This document shows, piece after piece, positions 7,892-16,669 of a stretch of DNA of 53,073 nt. This stretch comes from an uncultured Clostridia bacterium (GTDB lineage: Bacteria > Bacillota > Clostridia > UMGS1883). The stretch's first letter is position 1. Every line of letters begins with the position of its first letter. The stretch covers positions 1-53,073 of the forward strand of contig CAKSNY010000017.1 of the NCBI GenBank assembly GCA_934476455.1. The letters are read 5' to 3'. Under the pieces are notes generated by a model. The model ran no database searches and was not told the origin of the DNA. It was given only the letters and a program-made list of their open reading frames with translations. The position numbers were made by a program, and so were the translations under genes.

Positions 7892-8611
7892 TCAATCCGC
7901 AAAAACACCGAAGCCCCCCGCGTGCGCACCTTCTATCGCGGTAAAAAGCCGTGTGCGCAGCCCGGGGTTTTCCCCCTCCAGTGTGCGGATAAGGTTTTTT
8001 ACATATTCGCGCTTTGTGTGCTTGTCCGCAGGGCACAAATTTTTTACTACAGGCAATTCATAACGCCGCGCAATGCCCTTTATAAAGTTTTCGGGCGTAT
8101 AAATAAGGGGTCTTATCAGCGTTATATCCTTTCTGTCAAGATATGTTACGGGTGAAAAGCAGCTTACGCGCCCCTCGTATATAAGGCAAAGCATAAAGGT
8201 TTCCAAAACATCATCGTAATGATGCCCCAAAGCCACCTTGCGGCTGCCCGCCTCTATCGCTGCCTCGTGCAGTGCGCCGCGGCGCATTTTTGCACACAGC
8301 GAGCAGGGGTTTTTTTCCTTTCTTATATCAAAAAGAATTTCGGCAATATCCGTTTCCTTTAATATATACTCTATGTCCAAATCGTCGCACAGTCTTTTAA
8401 CACCGTCAAAATTCATTTCCTTATATCCCATAGACAGCGTGATGGCCTTCACGTCAAACTTTTTGGGGTAAAAGGTGCGCAGCCGCGCCAGTGCCGACAA
8501 AAGCGCCAGGCTGTCTTTCCCGCCCGATACGCCAACGGTTATAACGTCCCCGTCGTTAATCATATTGTAATCGTCCACCGCACGGCGGACATAGCTTAAA
8601 AGCTTCTGCAT
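7892..8611 (-). CDS. TtcA-like tRNA thiolation ATPase (PP-loop)
   Basis: 239 residues of the N-type ATP pyrophosphatase superfamily. The PP-loop SGGKDS is at residues 29-34. The central cysteines of PCSLCAKMRRG (Cys103, Cys106) match the CxxC that binds the Fe-S cluster in TtcA. GHHYDDVLETF and the C-terminal half also fit TtcA, which makes 2-thiocytidine 32 in tRNA. The protein is shorter than E. coli TtcA (about 310), as usual for the Firmicutes TtcA/TilS-like branch, so the modified base is not certain. AATGAGGT precedes the ATG. It is transcribed separately from htpG. Confidence 0.85.
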   Translation of the reverse strand: MQKLLSYVRRAVDDYNMINDGDVITVGVSGGKDSLALLSALARLRTFYPKKFDVKAITLSMGYKEMNFDGVKRLCDDLDIEYILKETDIAEILFDIRKEKNPCSLCAKMRRGALHEAAIEAGSRKVALGHHYDDVLETFMLCLIYEGRVSCFSPVTYLDRKDITLIRPLIYTPENFIKGIARRYELPVVKNLCPADKHTKREYVKNLIRTLEGENPGLRTRLFTAIEGAHAGGFGVFAD

Positions 8612-8686
8612 ATAAAAACCTCATTTCACTGAAGATTATACATTAAAAAGGAAAATGCAGCAAGTGTTTTTGAAAAAATAGAAAGC

Positions 8687-8729
8687 GAGAAAACAAGAGA
8701 AAACAAGAGAAAACAAGAGAATACAAGAG
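8687..8729. repeat. Short tandem repeat, 10-bp unit
   Basis: Unit AAACAAGAGA occurs three times perfectly (8691-8720), with a degenerate copy on each side. It lies in the gap between ttcA and the rplM promoter. Its all-purine-plus-AC bias gives strand asymmetry. No function is apparent. Confidence 0.85.
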
Positions 8730-8766
8730 CAACAGAAGCGTAAATTAAAATAATTAAAAAAATGTG

Positions 8767-8795
8767 TTGACAAATCCCTCTTTATATATTAGAAT
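8767..8795 (+). promoter_or_regulatory. Promoter of rplM-rpsI
   Basis: TTGACA (8767-8772), a 17-base spacer and TAGAAT (8790-8795) lie 44 bases before the rplM start. The leader is short. I see no recognisable L13 leader structure in it. Confidence 0.85.
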
Positions 8796-8839
8796 AACTT
8801 TTGCTGAAAATAAGAAAGAAAAATGGAGGTTGATTCCGA

Positions 8840-9277
8840 ATGAAGTCCTATATGGAAAAGGCCGGTCAGGTTCAGAGGAAATGGTACATCATCGATGCTT
8901 CGGGAAAAAGCGTTGGTAGAGTTGCCGCTGCCGCTGCAAGTATTCTTCGCGGTAAGGAAAAGGTAACATATACGCCCCATGTGGATTGCGGCGATCATGT
9001 AATTATTCTCAACTGTGACAAGGCAGTATTTACAGGAAATAAGCTTAATCAGAAGGTTTACTACCGTCATACCGGCTGGATTGGCAATATGAAAAGCATC
9101 ACGGCAAAAAGGTTGATGGAAACACGTTCCGACAGGGCAATGTACCTTGCGGTTAAGGGTATGCTTCCCGATACTACAATCGGCAGAAGCGCTCTTACAA
9201 GATTGAGAGTTTATAAGGGCAGCGAGCATACACATCAGGCACAGCAGCCTGAGGCTTGGTCTCGCGATATTAAATAA
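8840..9277 (+). CDS. rplM: 50S ribosomal protein L13
   Basis: 145 residues, full family length. L13 is an early-assembly protein of the large subunit. Characteristic segments are KWYIIDASGKSVGR, VDCGDHVIILN and KGMLPDTTIGRSA. ATGGAGGT precedes the ATG. It is followed after 16 bases by rpsI, the near-universal L13-S9 pair. Codon use is that of a highly expressed gene. Confidence 0.99.
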   Translation: MKSYMEKAGQVQRKWYIIDASGKSVGRVAAAAASILRGKEKVTYTPHVDCGDHVIILNCDKAVFTGNKLNQKVYYRHTGWIGNMKSITAKRLMETRSDRAMYLAVKGMLPDTTIGRSALTRLRVYKGSEHTHQAQQPEAWSRDIK

Positions 9278-9293
9278 GGGAGGGTGAATTTAA

Positions 9294-9689
9294 ATGGCAG
9301 TTACACAGTTTTTCGGAACAGGAAGAAGAAAAAAATCCGTTGCAAGAGTTCGCCTTATCCCCGGAAAAGGTGAAATAACGGTTAATAAAAGAAATATTGA
9401 CGATTATTTCGGTCTTGAAACACTGAAGGTTATCCTTCGCCAGCCCCTTGTTGCTACAAAGACAGAGGGCAAGTACGACGTTATATGCAACGTTCAGGGC
9501 GGCGGTTTCACAGGTCAGGCAGGCGCTATCCGCCACGGTATAGCTCGCGCATTGCTTCAGGCTGATGAAGAGGCATATCGCCCCATATTGAAGCAGGCAG
9601 GCTTCCTTACGCGTGACCCCAGAATGAAGGAAAGAAAGAAGTACGGCTTAAAGGCTGCACGTCGCGCTCCTCAGTTCTCAAAGAGATAA
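9294..9689 (+). CDS. rpsI: 30S ribosomal protein S9
   Basis: 131 residues, full length. S9 reaches with its C-terminal tail to the P-site tRNA. It has the start FFGTGRRKKSVARVRL, the central GGGFTGQAGAIRHGIARAL and the universal basic end PQFSKR. It is co-transcribed with rplM and begins with a GGGAGGGTG ribosome binding site. A terminator follows 19 bases after the stop. Confidence 0.99.
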   Translation: MAVTQFFGTGRRKKSVARVRLIPGKGEITVNKRNIDDYFGLETLKVILRQPLVATKTEGKYDVICNVQGGGFTGQAGAIRHGIARALLQADEEAYRPILKQAGFLTRDPRMKERKKYGLKAARRAPQFSKR

Positions 9690-9707
9690 TTATTTTATCA
9701 AACAAAC

Positions 9708-9748
9708 GGCTTGTTTACAGGGCTTTCGCCTTGCAGCAAGCCTTTTTT
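9708..9748 (+). terminator. Terminator of rplM-rpsI
   Basis: GGCTTG pairs with CAAGCC around an inner GC-rich loop and is followed by TTTTTT (9743-9748). Confidence 0.8.
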
Positions 9749-9770
9749 GATGTCCGTTTGATGTCTGAAC

Positions 9771-9909
9771 TGACAATAGGGACGGACAATAGGGACGTTC
9801 CCTATTTGACAGGACAATGACAATAGTGACAATAGGGACGTTCCCTATTTGACATATTTATCAATTGTGACAATAGGGACGTTCCCTATTTGACATATTT
9901 ATCAATTAT
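9771..9909. repeat. REP-like cluster 1
   Basis: Three copies of the palindrome GACAATAGGGACGTTCCC + TATTTGAC, plus truncated pieces. The last two copies are embedded in a longer direct repeat that also includes ATATTTATCAATT. It lies between the rpsI terminator and a second, bidirectional terminator. It belongs to the family dispersed through the window. Confidence 0.9.
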
Positions 9910-9924
9910 ATCACAATAATACCA

Positions 9925-9965
9925 AAAAATGAGGACTTTTGCAATTTGCAAAAGTCCTCATTTTT
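9925..9965. terminator. Bidirectional terminator
   Basis: AAAAATGAGGACTTTTGC and its complement form an 18-bp stem with a 5-nt loop and a T-run on both strands. It closes the convergent ABC transporter operon. Confidence 0.85.
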
Positions 9966-9995
9966 CTTTTTGGGGCTAAAGCCCCTTTTTAAGTT

Positions 9996-12122
9996 TTACT
10001 GCTTCACATACTTTTTTAAAGCATCCGGAAGCTCTTCTTTTTTGATAATTACCACCGCTGAGGAGGCATACACATCATTTGCTTCCGTTACAAATATCAG
10101 ATAGTATTCTCCTTCGGGCAGGGTGTAAAAATCCTCCATTTTAATGCCGGTTTCCGCAAAATCATATGCTTCCTTCGCATCTAACTTTGCCAGATATTTG
10201 CGTGCCAGACAAATATCCCCCTCTTCTTCTGTTTTCGCGTTTCGTTTTATTTTTTCGTAAGAAACAGTATTTCCCTTTTTAACCAGCGGCTGCGGTGTAA
10301 TATACGTTCTTTCCGCCATATTGTTTAGGGTATCTTCGTAAATTCCGTGCTTTTTCAAAAAGTCCATGGAATTTTTATAATTGGAGGTCACGGAAATACT
10401 GAAATACTTGTAAAATCCTCTGTAGTCGTCATCGGAAGGATCCTCCCTAAACAGCGGCAATTCACCCTTTTTTCTGTGCGTTATGTCATCTTCTATCTGA
10501 ACATTCCAAGACGGATAAAATGACTCTTTATACTCTTTATAGGAAATTTGGTCTATATCCTTTTTAAGAGCTTCCATAAATTCGCCGACATTTTCATTTA
10601 TAACGTAGTTAAAGCTATAATTCCCCGCAAAAACAGTTGTCGGAACAGATTTTATATTTTCGGGAATCAGTGTATTGTAGCCCGTCAGTTTCTCTTTATA
10701 TCCGGCAAATTCAAACAGCCTGCTCATAATGGCATCATAGTCATTGTTGTTTACGTAATACTGCCTTGTAATCTCTTTTCCGTTTTTAAGCTTATATGAA
10801 ACGTTAACAATATAATAATTATTTTTTTCGGAGTCTTCCTTAAACATTTTATCTATTTTACGCTGTGAACTTACAATGTTTGCAATGCGTGAATTGTGAA
10901 AATCTATTACCTCGTCAATAAATTTTGCATTGTCCATATATGGGATTTCCGCGTTGAAGTAATCGTAAATGACAGCCTCGCCAATATCAGCCTTATCCGG
11001 AACACGTGTTTCGTAGCCAAAAAAGCCCGTGTATACGACAAACAGCATTGAAAGCACGCACGCCGCGCCAAATCCGCAAAGACCTTTCCATTTTCCGAAA
11101 ACACGCATATTCTTTTGCAGCAGCATCTCGCTTGCAAAATACACCACACTGCATATAACGGCGCTTATTAAAGCAAATGCCCATACTTTCATTGAAAGAC
11201 CGCAATAGAAAATTCCGAAACAAATTACAAAGCTTATCGCGCAAACCGTATATTTAAGCACAATTCTTACCGGAGCGTACGCCGCAACATCGCCGCAAAG
11301 CTCGATTTTCCGCTTTTTATAAAGCAGTATCGATATTACAAACAGTACTGCGGCAGCCGCAATAAACATCCAAGCTCCCGCTCCTGAAAACATGTTGTAT
11401 ATGTGCTTTCCTTCTCCATATGAAAAAATCCAAACCGGAAGCGAAAACCTTATAAGCTTTTCTGTGATTCCGCCGTTATCATAATATCCGAACAAAAACT
11501 GCCCCGCAAAGAGCTGCATTCCCCATGCTATTGCAACGGGCAGCGCCAAAAGCAGCGCGTTTATTCCGACAACGGCAAAGCTGTTTGCTGAAATTACTGC
11601 CGCAAATCCGGCTGTTGCAAACATAACGCCCGTTATAAAAAAGTGAACAAGCACCCATACCAAAATGGGGAAAACGCCTATCACACGCGCATAGCCGCAT
11701 AAGCTCATCCCCAAAAGCACCGCGCCGGTAAGAGCAATGGGCGCCCACATAAGAGTAAGCGCAGCAAGCGCCGACGATATAAAGTTTGCACGGCGGCTTA
11801 TCGGCAGGCTGTGCACAAATATTGCATGCCTTGGCGAATGAAGGCTGTTATAAACAAGCAGCGCCACCACCGTGGGAACGGCAAGCGAAATTATAAGCGG
11901 CAGGTACAGAAATGACCCGTCAAACAAAAGCGAATTTTCGTTTGCAAAAGCAAGCCTTCCGAATTGAAAATACGAATCTGTAAGGTCTTTTACACTGCGT
12001 GTAAGCAGCGGCAGCGGAACGCATAAAAATAACAAAAGAAAGTACAGCGCACTTCCCAGCCTGAAGCGGCGCAGGGTGTTTATATATATTCCTTTATTAA
12101 AGAAGGATTCCCTTGAAGTCAT
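9996..12122 (-). CDS. ABC-2 type transporter permease (large)
   Basis: 708 residues. The N-terminal ~390 residues carry a block of transmembrane segments typical of ABC-2 permeases, including the NSLHSPRHAIFVHSLPISRR stretch seen in YtrC/BcrB-like proteins of Firmicutes. The C-terminal ~320 residues are hydrophilic, mostly extracytoplasmic, and end in a short charged tail. I start it at 12122 because GGGAGGGC precedes that ATG; it overlaps the upstream ATPase gene by 26 bases. With the ATPase and the GntR regulator it forms a Ytr-like transporter. In Bacillus such systems respond to cell-envelope antibiotics. Substrate unknown. Confidence 0.82.
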   Translation of the reverse strand: MTSRESFFNKGIYINTLRRFRLGSALYFLLLFLCVPLPLLTRSVKDLTDSYFQFGRLAFANENSLLFDGSFLYLPLIISLAVPTVVALLVYNSLHSPRHAIFVHSLPISRRANFISSALAALTLMWAPIALTGAVLLGMSLCGYARVIGVFPILVWVLVHFFITGVMFATAGFAAVISANSFAVVGINALLLALPVAIAWGMQLFAGQFLFGYYDNGGITEKLIRFSLPVWIFSYGEGKHIYNMFSGAGAWMFIAAAAVLFVISILLYKKRKIELCGDVAAYAPVRIVLKYTVCAISFVICFGIFYCGLSMKVWAFALISAVICSVVYFASEMLLQKNMRVFGKWKGLCGFGAACVLSMLFVVYTGFFGYETRVPDKADIGEAVIYDYFNAEIPYMDNAKFIDEVIDFHNSRIANIVSSQRKIDKMFKEDSEKNNYYIVNVSYKLKNGKEITRQYYVNNNDYDAIMSRLFEFAGYKEKLTGYNTLIPENIKSVPTTVFAGNYSFNYVINENVGEFMEALKKDIDQISYKEYKESFYPSWNVQIEDDITHRKKGELPLFREDPSDDDYRGFYKYFSISVTSNYKNSMDFLKKHGIYEDTLNNMAERTYITPQPLVKKGNTVSYEKIKRNAKTEEEGDICLARKYLAKLDAKEAYDFAETGIKMEDFYTLPEGEYYLIFVTEANDVYASSAVVIIKKEELPDALKKYVKQ

Positions 12123-12996
12123 AGCCAAGCCCTCCCAACTCATAAATAAATACTTCTTCCAATGTAAGACTTACCTTTTCGCAAACCTTCGGAGCGTAGT
12201 TTTTAAACGCGGCGTCTATCTCGTCGTCCTTACCTTTTATAATAAGGCTGTAGACACTTCCTATATGCGACTTGTGCAAAATATCAAGCTGCATATCAAG
12301 CTCCTTCGGATATGTGCCGTCAAACACAACCTGGTATTTATGCACACTGCCCTTAAGATCGTCAAGCGGCTTTTCCACAATCATTTTTCCCTTGTGAATT
12401 ATCCCTACATGGTCGCAAATATCCTCCAGCTCGCGCAGATTGTGCGAAGAAACAAGCGTTGTCATACCGCGCTCGGCAACGTCTGTTATAATAAGGTTAA
12501 GTATCTGCTTGCGCATAACGGGATCCAGCCCGTCAAGCGGTTCGTCAAGTATCAAAACCTCCGGCATACAGGACATCACCATATGAAACGCCACCTGCTT
12601 TTTCATACCCTTTGACAGGCGGCGTATTTGCCTGCGCGGGTCTATATTAAAAAGCGCTTCCATTTTTTTGTATCTGTCTTTGTTAAAATCCGGGTAAATG
12701 CTTTCAAAAAAACGTGCCGTGTCGCGCACGGTAAACGACCCATAGAAAAACCAATCGTCTGCAATGCTTAAAACTTTTTTATGTAGGTTTTCGTTTCCGT
12801 AGGTGTTTTCCCCGTCAATTGTTATTGTGCCGCTGTCGGGGCGCAGCGCGCCTGTCAGATGATTTATAATTGTTGTTTTTCCTGCGCCGTTAGGACCGAC
12901 AAGACCGTATATACTGCCTTTTTCAACGTTCATATTAAGCCCGTCAAGCGCCCTGAACCCGTCGAACGACTTTACAACATTTTCGGCGTTTATCAT
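12097..12996 (-). CDS. ABC transporter ATP-binding protein (Ytr/Bcr type)
   Basis: 299 residues. Walker A is GPNGAGKTT, the Q-loop region follows, the signature is degenerate (LSKGMKKQ, as is common in the YtrB/BcrA group), Walker B is VLILDEPLDGLD and the H-loop is SSHN. The start at 12996 is chosen by GAGGAGGGGG; it lies 1 base beyond the stop of the GntR gene. It energises the downstream permease. The C-terminal ~90 residues are the usual accessory region of this family. Confidence 0.92.
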   Translation of the reverse strand: MINAENVVKSFDGFRALDGLNMNVEKGSIYGLVGPNGAGKTTIINHLTGALRPDSGTITIDGENTYGNENLHKKVLSIADDWFFYGSFTVRDTARFFESIYPDFNKDRYKKMEALFNIDPRRQIRRLSKGMKKQVAFHMVMSCMPEVLILDEPLDGLDPVMRKQILNLIITDVAERGMTTLVSSHNLRELEDICDHVGIIHKGKMIVEKPLDDLKGSVHKYQVVFDGTYPKELDMQLDILHKSHIGSVYSLIIKGKDDEIDAAFKNYAPKVCEKVSLTLEEVFIYELGGLGYDFKGILL

Positions 12997-12997
12997 A

Positions 12998-13366
12998 TTA
13001 TTCCCCCTCCTCGTAAACCTTTTTTGCAATCTCGGTTATTTTTTCAATTCCCTCACCGCGCCAGCAAAGCTCTCTCATACAGGACCGTGCCTCGCTGTAA
13101 AGCTCGTTTATGCGCACCTCGTCCGTGCCGGATTTAGGCGCCACAAAGTTTCCCTTACCCTGAACCGAGCATATAAAGCCCTCGCTTTCAAGGTCGCGGT
13201 ACGCGCGCATAACGGTATTGGGGTTTACGGTAAGGCTTACGGCAAGCTCCCTAACCGATGGAAGCTTCTCCTCCTCTTTCAGCCGCCCGCTGAAGATAAG
13301 CTCTTTAAATTCCGAGCTTATCTGCTCATGAAGCGGCAGATTGCCCCTGTAATTAAGCGAAATCAT
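12998..13366 (-). CDS. GntR-family regulator, YtrA subfamily
   Basis: 122 residues: a short GntR protein with winged HTH (LHEQISSEFKELI, then LPSVRELAVSL and NPNTVMRAYRDLE) and only a short C-terminal dimerisation tail, as in YtrA. The start at 13366 (MISLNY) has AAAGGAG seven bases upstream. It is first in an operon with the ABC ATPase and permease. A palindrome at the transcription start is its probable operator, so the operon should be autorepressed and induced by an envelope-active compound (inference from B. subtilis ytr). Confidence 0.93.
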   Translation of the reverse strand: MISLNYRGNLPLHEQISSEFKELIFSGRLKEEEKLPSVRELAVSLTVNPNTVMRAYRDLESEGFICSVQGKGNFVAPKSGTDEVRINELYSEARSCMRELCWRGEGIEKITEIAKKVYEEGE

Positions 13367-13384
13367 CCAATCACTCCTTTGCAA

Positions 13385-13440
13385 CTGTATTAGTACACTT
13401 AATACAGCTATAATATAGCACAGCCTATCTCGCTTGTCAA
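13385..13440 (-). promoter_or_regulatory. Promoter and palindromic operator of the ytr-like operon
   Basis: On the - strand, TTGACA (13435-13440), a 17-base spacer and TATATT (13412-13417). Just downstream lies the perfect palindrome CTGTATTA-N7-TAATACAG (13385-13407), placed to block initiation. This is the layout of YtrA-type autorepression. Confidence 0.82.
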
Positions 13441-13491
13441 TACATTTTTATAAAAAATAAAAAGGAATGTCTGCGGGGCGTGCGAGGCAAT

Positions 13492-13520
13492 TTGACAATA
13501 CATATTTCCTATGATAAAAT
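13492..13520 (+). promoter_or_regulatory. Promoter of the secreted stalk-domain gene
   Basis: TTGACA (13492-13497), a 17-base spacer and TAAAAT (13515-13520) lie upstream of the chosen ATG at 13553. An in-frame ATG at 13511 lies inside this promoter and is therefore unlikely to be the start. Confidence 0.8.
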
Positions 13521-13552
13521 CAAATAAAACCACAAGAAAGGATTTAATAAAA

Positions 13553-14953
13553 ATGAAAAAGATTCTTGTAACTCTTGCGGCTATGCTTTTTTTGTCGGCG
13601 GCGGGTGCGGCGGCAGAAAAAAAAGAAAATATAATAATCCCCGATTACCAATGTATAATAAACAATTCGCCAGTTTATTACAAAGATTCCGTCTACCCGC
13701 TTATTTCGTACAAGGACATAACGTATTTTCCGATGACATACGAATATTGCCGCGCGCTGGGGCTTGTTTCGCAGTGGGTAGAGGGAAAAGGGCTGTATAT
13801 AGCATACACGCAGGCTTCGCCGGAGGCATTGCCCGTGTATGAAACGCAGAAAAACGCAAAACGCGGCAGCGCCGTTATTCCGGAATATCCCATATATATA
13901 AACGGCAGGCTGATTGATAATAAAAATACAGGCTATCCTCTATTAAATTTCAGAAACGTAACGTATTTTCCGATGACGTATGATTACGCCGTAAACGAAT
14001 TTAACTGGAGCACAAGCTGGGAGCCCGGTAAATTTGCGCTTTATTCACAGGCAAGGAAATATTATACGCAAATGCAGGTTGTAAAAAACAACCAAAGCGG
14101 CGCGCTTATATCCGTGCTTGAATACTACAACGTTAAAGATACGGACGGGGATTACGTAACCGCCCGCGATGCGAAATATACATGGCTTGACTACGGCACG
14201 GGCGCTCTTTCTTCGGCAGAAGAGGAGGATTACGACGACTATAACCGCCGCGATGCAGAGCTTTCTTTTGACGAAAAAAGCGGCACGGTGTACTACGGCG
14301 GTGCCGCGCTTGATTACAGCTCTGAACATGCAGGCTCTTTAAACAGCGGCGACTATAAAAAAACAAGCTTTAGCGCAAGCGGATATATGATAACGAAAAA
14401 CGGTTTTGATTTTCTGTACGTTGTCGAGCGTTTTTCCGGTGTAAGGCAAACCGGCGGCGAAGCAATAGCGTATACCACCTACGCCTTCCTTGTTTACAAC
14501 GGAAAACCCGTGTTTATCGACAGCCGGTGTGATATAGAAAACGCCGCCGAGGTTAACGGCAGCGTGTATATAGGTGCGCGCGGTTATATGCAGATGGTTA
14601 TGCGGCATCCGTATTCTAACTCGCTTCTTTATAGGTATAACCCGGACGAAGATGCTGCCGAGCCGATGACGCACAGCTTCGAGGGCTTTCATTCAGTCAA
14701 GCTGCTGGGGGCTGCAAACGGGCTCTTGTATTTAAAGTGTGAATGGTGTCCGCAGCCGGTGTGGTATGATTCGTACCACGATGTTTCCGCCGCAAACGAC
14801 GGGTATTTTACCTACGACGGAAATGATGAGCATACCCTTAACAAAATTGCAAATTACAGGTTCGCAAATGAAGAGCTTTTTGCACCTAACGGCGATATTT
14901 ACACAATAACAAACTGGAAAGGCAAAATAGAAAAAGTAATTAAGTGTCAATAG
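13553..14953 (+). CDS. Secreted protein with duplicated stalk domains
   Basis: 466 residues from the ATG at 13553 (AGAAAGGA upstream). A signal peptide (MKKILVTLAAMLFLSAAG) is followed by two copies of a ~75-residue unit. Both carry YPL-x-YKD/FRN-x-TYFPMTYEY/DY, the pattern of copper-amine-oxidase-N-like 'stalk' domains of Gram-positive surface proteins. The remainder is rich in Tyr and Gly with beta-repeat character (possibly DUF5050-like propeller blades). No anchor is visible, so it is probably released or wall-associated. The last codons and the TAG stop fall inside a REP-like element, so the original C-terminus may have been altered. Function unknown. Confidence 0.78.
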   Translation: MKKILVTLAAMLFLSAAGAAAEKKENIIIPDYQCIINNSPVYYKDSVYPLISYKDITYFPMTYEYCRALGLVSQWVEGKGLYIAYTQASPEALPVYETQKNAKRGSAVIPEYPIYINGRLIDNKNTGYPLLNFRNVTYFPMTYDYAVNEFNWSTSWEPGKFALYSQARKYYTQMQVVKNNQSGALISVLEYYNVKDTDGDYVTARDAKYTWLDYGTGALSSAEEEDYDDYNRRDAELSFDEKSGTVYYGGAALDYSSEHAGSLNSGDYKKTSFSASGYMITKNGFDFLYVVERFSGVRQTGGEAIAYTTYAFLVYNGKPVFIDSRCDIENAAEVNGSVYIGARGYMQMVMRHPYSNSLLYRYNPDEDAAEPMTHSFEGFHSVKLLGAANGLLYLKCEWCPQPVWYDSYHDVSAANDGYFTYDGNDEHTLNKIANYRFANEELFAPNGDIYTITNWKGKIEKVIKCQ

Positions 14954-14985
14954 GGAACGTCCCCGCTGTCCTCACAATTGATAGA
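14945..14985. repeat. REP-like element 2
   Basis: TGTCAATAGGGAACGTCCCC (14945-14964) followed by remnants including CACAATTGATAG. It overlaps the last three codons (Cys, Gln, stop) of the preceding gene. Confidence 0.8.
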
Positions 14986-15031
14986 TGATAAATAAAAAGG
15001 AAAATGATTGCGAAAAGCAAAAGGTTTCCTA

Positions 15032-15060
15032 TTGACAAAGGGGTAACTGAAGGGTATAAT
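15032..15060 (+). promoter_or_regulatory. Promoter of the MFS transporter transcript
   Basis: TTGACA (15032-15037), a 17-base spacer and TATAAT (15055-15060). It leaves a leader of about 150 nt before the MFS gene. Confidence 0.85.
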
Positions 15061-15193
15061 GACTTTGTCGCAGAACGAGTTGCCTAAGGGCGGATATGAA
15101 GCCCGCACACCATATTATAAGTATGACGCTGCAAATAAAATTATAGAAAACGGGAAGGCCTTCTTACCGAATATTACAAGTCTTAAATTCTAA
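15059..15193 (+). other. Leader region with 44-codon open frame (gene remnant?)
   Basis: The frame beginning with the ATG that overlaps the -10 box stays open for 44 codons and reads like real protein (for example GGYEARTPYYKYDAANKII). Since the ATG sits in the promoter it cannot be translated from this transcript start. It is more likely the end of a decayed gene turned into leader, or chance. It stops 19 bases before the MFS start. I do not recognise it. Confidence 0.3.
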
Positions 15194-15212
15194 GCTTCTT
15201 GAGGTGTGATAT

Positions 15213-16481
15213 ATGCAGGAAAAGAAAAGTGAAACGATAGAACATCGTTCAAACAGATTGCGTTACAGCATTTTTATTGTAATATGGTGCGCTTTTTGCG
15301 TTACAGTAATTATAAAAATGGCGCTGTCTACGGCAATGACATCGATACTTATCGAAAAAACCTTATCCAAAGCACAGATAAGCTCTATTATTTCCGCATA
15401 CTGGATTGCATACGCAATAGGGCAGCCTTTCGGCGGGGTTTTGGCAGATAAAATAAAGGGTGCGGCGCTTCTTGCAGCAGCTTTGATATCCTCGGCAATT
15501 CTTTGCGTTGTATTTATAATGTTTGATTCCTACATAATTAAATTGATTTGCTGGTTAGGTGCCGGATTAGCTCAATTTGCGGTATGGCCTTCCGTTACGG
15601 TTCTTACCTCTAAATATGTACCGAAAAATAAGCTTGGCAATGCAATTACATATCTTGCACTTCCGTATCCTGTCGGGAATATGCTTAGCTACGGAATATC
15701 GGCTGTGATATTATTAAAGCTGAACTGGAGATATATATTTATTATCGATGCTATTATATGCGTAATAATGTTTGCCGCATTGGTAACGGTAATTTTACGG
15801 TGCATATATCCGCTTAACAGGATTGACAGCGGCAATGCGGCTTCAGTAAAAAAATATACACCCCGCCCGAAAGGAAGAACAGATTATACTTTTTTATTGA
15901 AGAACGGTTTAATCAGTATCTGTATCATTTCTTTTTTAAGGAGTACACTCTACACCGGAATAACAACATGGATACCTGTTATGTTTAATGAAACAAAAGG
16001 ACTTTCAAGCTCCTTATCTTTGGTATTTACAATGTTTATACAGCTGATTACCGTGGCTGCAATATTTCCCGCAGATAAGCTTTTAAGGGCAAACAGAAAC
16101 AATGAATTTAAAACGACAAATATTATGACATTGATCTCGATTCCGTTTTTTATTATGCTGTTGTTTTACAAAGACATCAGTGTCTGGATAATGCTTTTGG
16201 CGCTTACGGTAATAATAGGAATCAGCTGTACTGTCGGGACAGTGGTAATAATACAGCGTGTTCCTTACAGATATCAAAAATATAATGCAGTAGGCTTAGT
16301 TTCAGGTTTGAGCAACGGACTTGCATCGTTCGGAAATGTTGTTTCCATATACGGATACAGCATTCTTATAGAAAAAGCAGGCTGGAACGGTATCGTTTGG
16401 GTGTGGCTGTCGATAGCAATTCTTATGCTTATATGTACCTTGGCAGGAACAAAAAGATGGACGGAATTTATAAGAAGATGA
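15213..16481 (+). CDS. MFS transporter, GlpT/OPA-like
   Basis: 422 residues with 12 predicted membrane helices. The loop after helix 2 reads GGVLADKIKG (MFS motif A). The overall look (YWIAYAIGQPFGG, ALPYPVGNM, NWRYIF) recalls the organophosphate:phosphate antiporter branch (GlpT/UhpT), but specificity cannot be told. GAGGTG precedes the ATG. Codon use is visibly richer in A/T (TTA, ATA, AAA) than in flanking genes, and REP-like elements bound the gene on both sides (14945 and 16515), so it may be a later arrival. Confidence 0.85.
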   Translation: MQEKKSETIEHRSNRLRYSIFIVIWCAFCVTVIIKMALSTAMTSILIEKTLSKAQISSIISAYWIAYAIGQPFGGVLADKIKGAALLAAALISSAILCVVFIMFDSYIIKLICWLGAGLAQFAVWPSVTVLTSKYVPKNKLGNAITYLALPYPVGNMLSYGISAVILLKLNWRYIFIIDAIICVIMFAALVTVILRCIYPLNRIDSGNAASVKKYTPRPKGRTDYTFLLKNGLISICIISFLRSTLYTGITTWIPVMFNETKGLSSSLSLVFTMFIQLITVAAIFPADKLLRANRNNEFKTTNIMTLISIPFFIMLLFYKDISVWIMLLALTVIIGISCTVGTVVIIQRVPYRYQKYNAVGLVSGLSNGLASFGNVVSIYGYSILIEKAGWNGIVWVWLSIAILMLICTLAGTKRWTEFIRR

Positions 16482-16514
16482 TATTTTTTAAATAAGCTCC
16501 TTGCCCGCAGTGAA

Positions 16515-16577
16515 TGTCAATAGTGTCAATAGTGTGTCAATAGGGACGTGTCAATAGGGACGTTCCCTATTTGTCAC
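16515..16577. repeat. REP-like element 3
   Basis: Short iterations of TGTCAATAG lead into GGGACGTTCCCTATTTGTCAC. It lies just past the MFS gene. The gap 16482-16824 otherwise holds a terminator and no convincing gene. Confidence 0.85.
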
Positions 16578-16669
16578 GTTTTCGCTTTTTTGCCTTGAAC
16601 TTCATCAAAAAATATTGTTTACAGGGTGCAAGCAGTTTTGAAGGGCGGAGTTTAAGATTTAGACAAGAA

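Noticed and set aside
8796..8839. Autoregulatory L13 leader RNA.
   Set aside because: The leader is only about 40 nt and I cannot see the conserved L13 leader fold.
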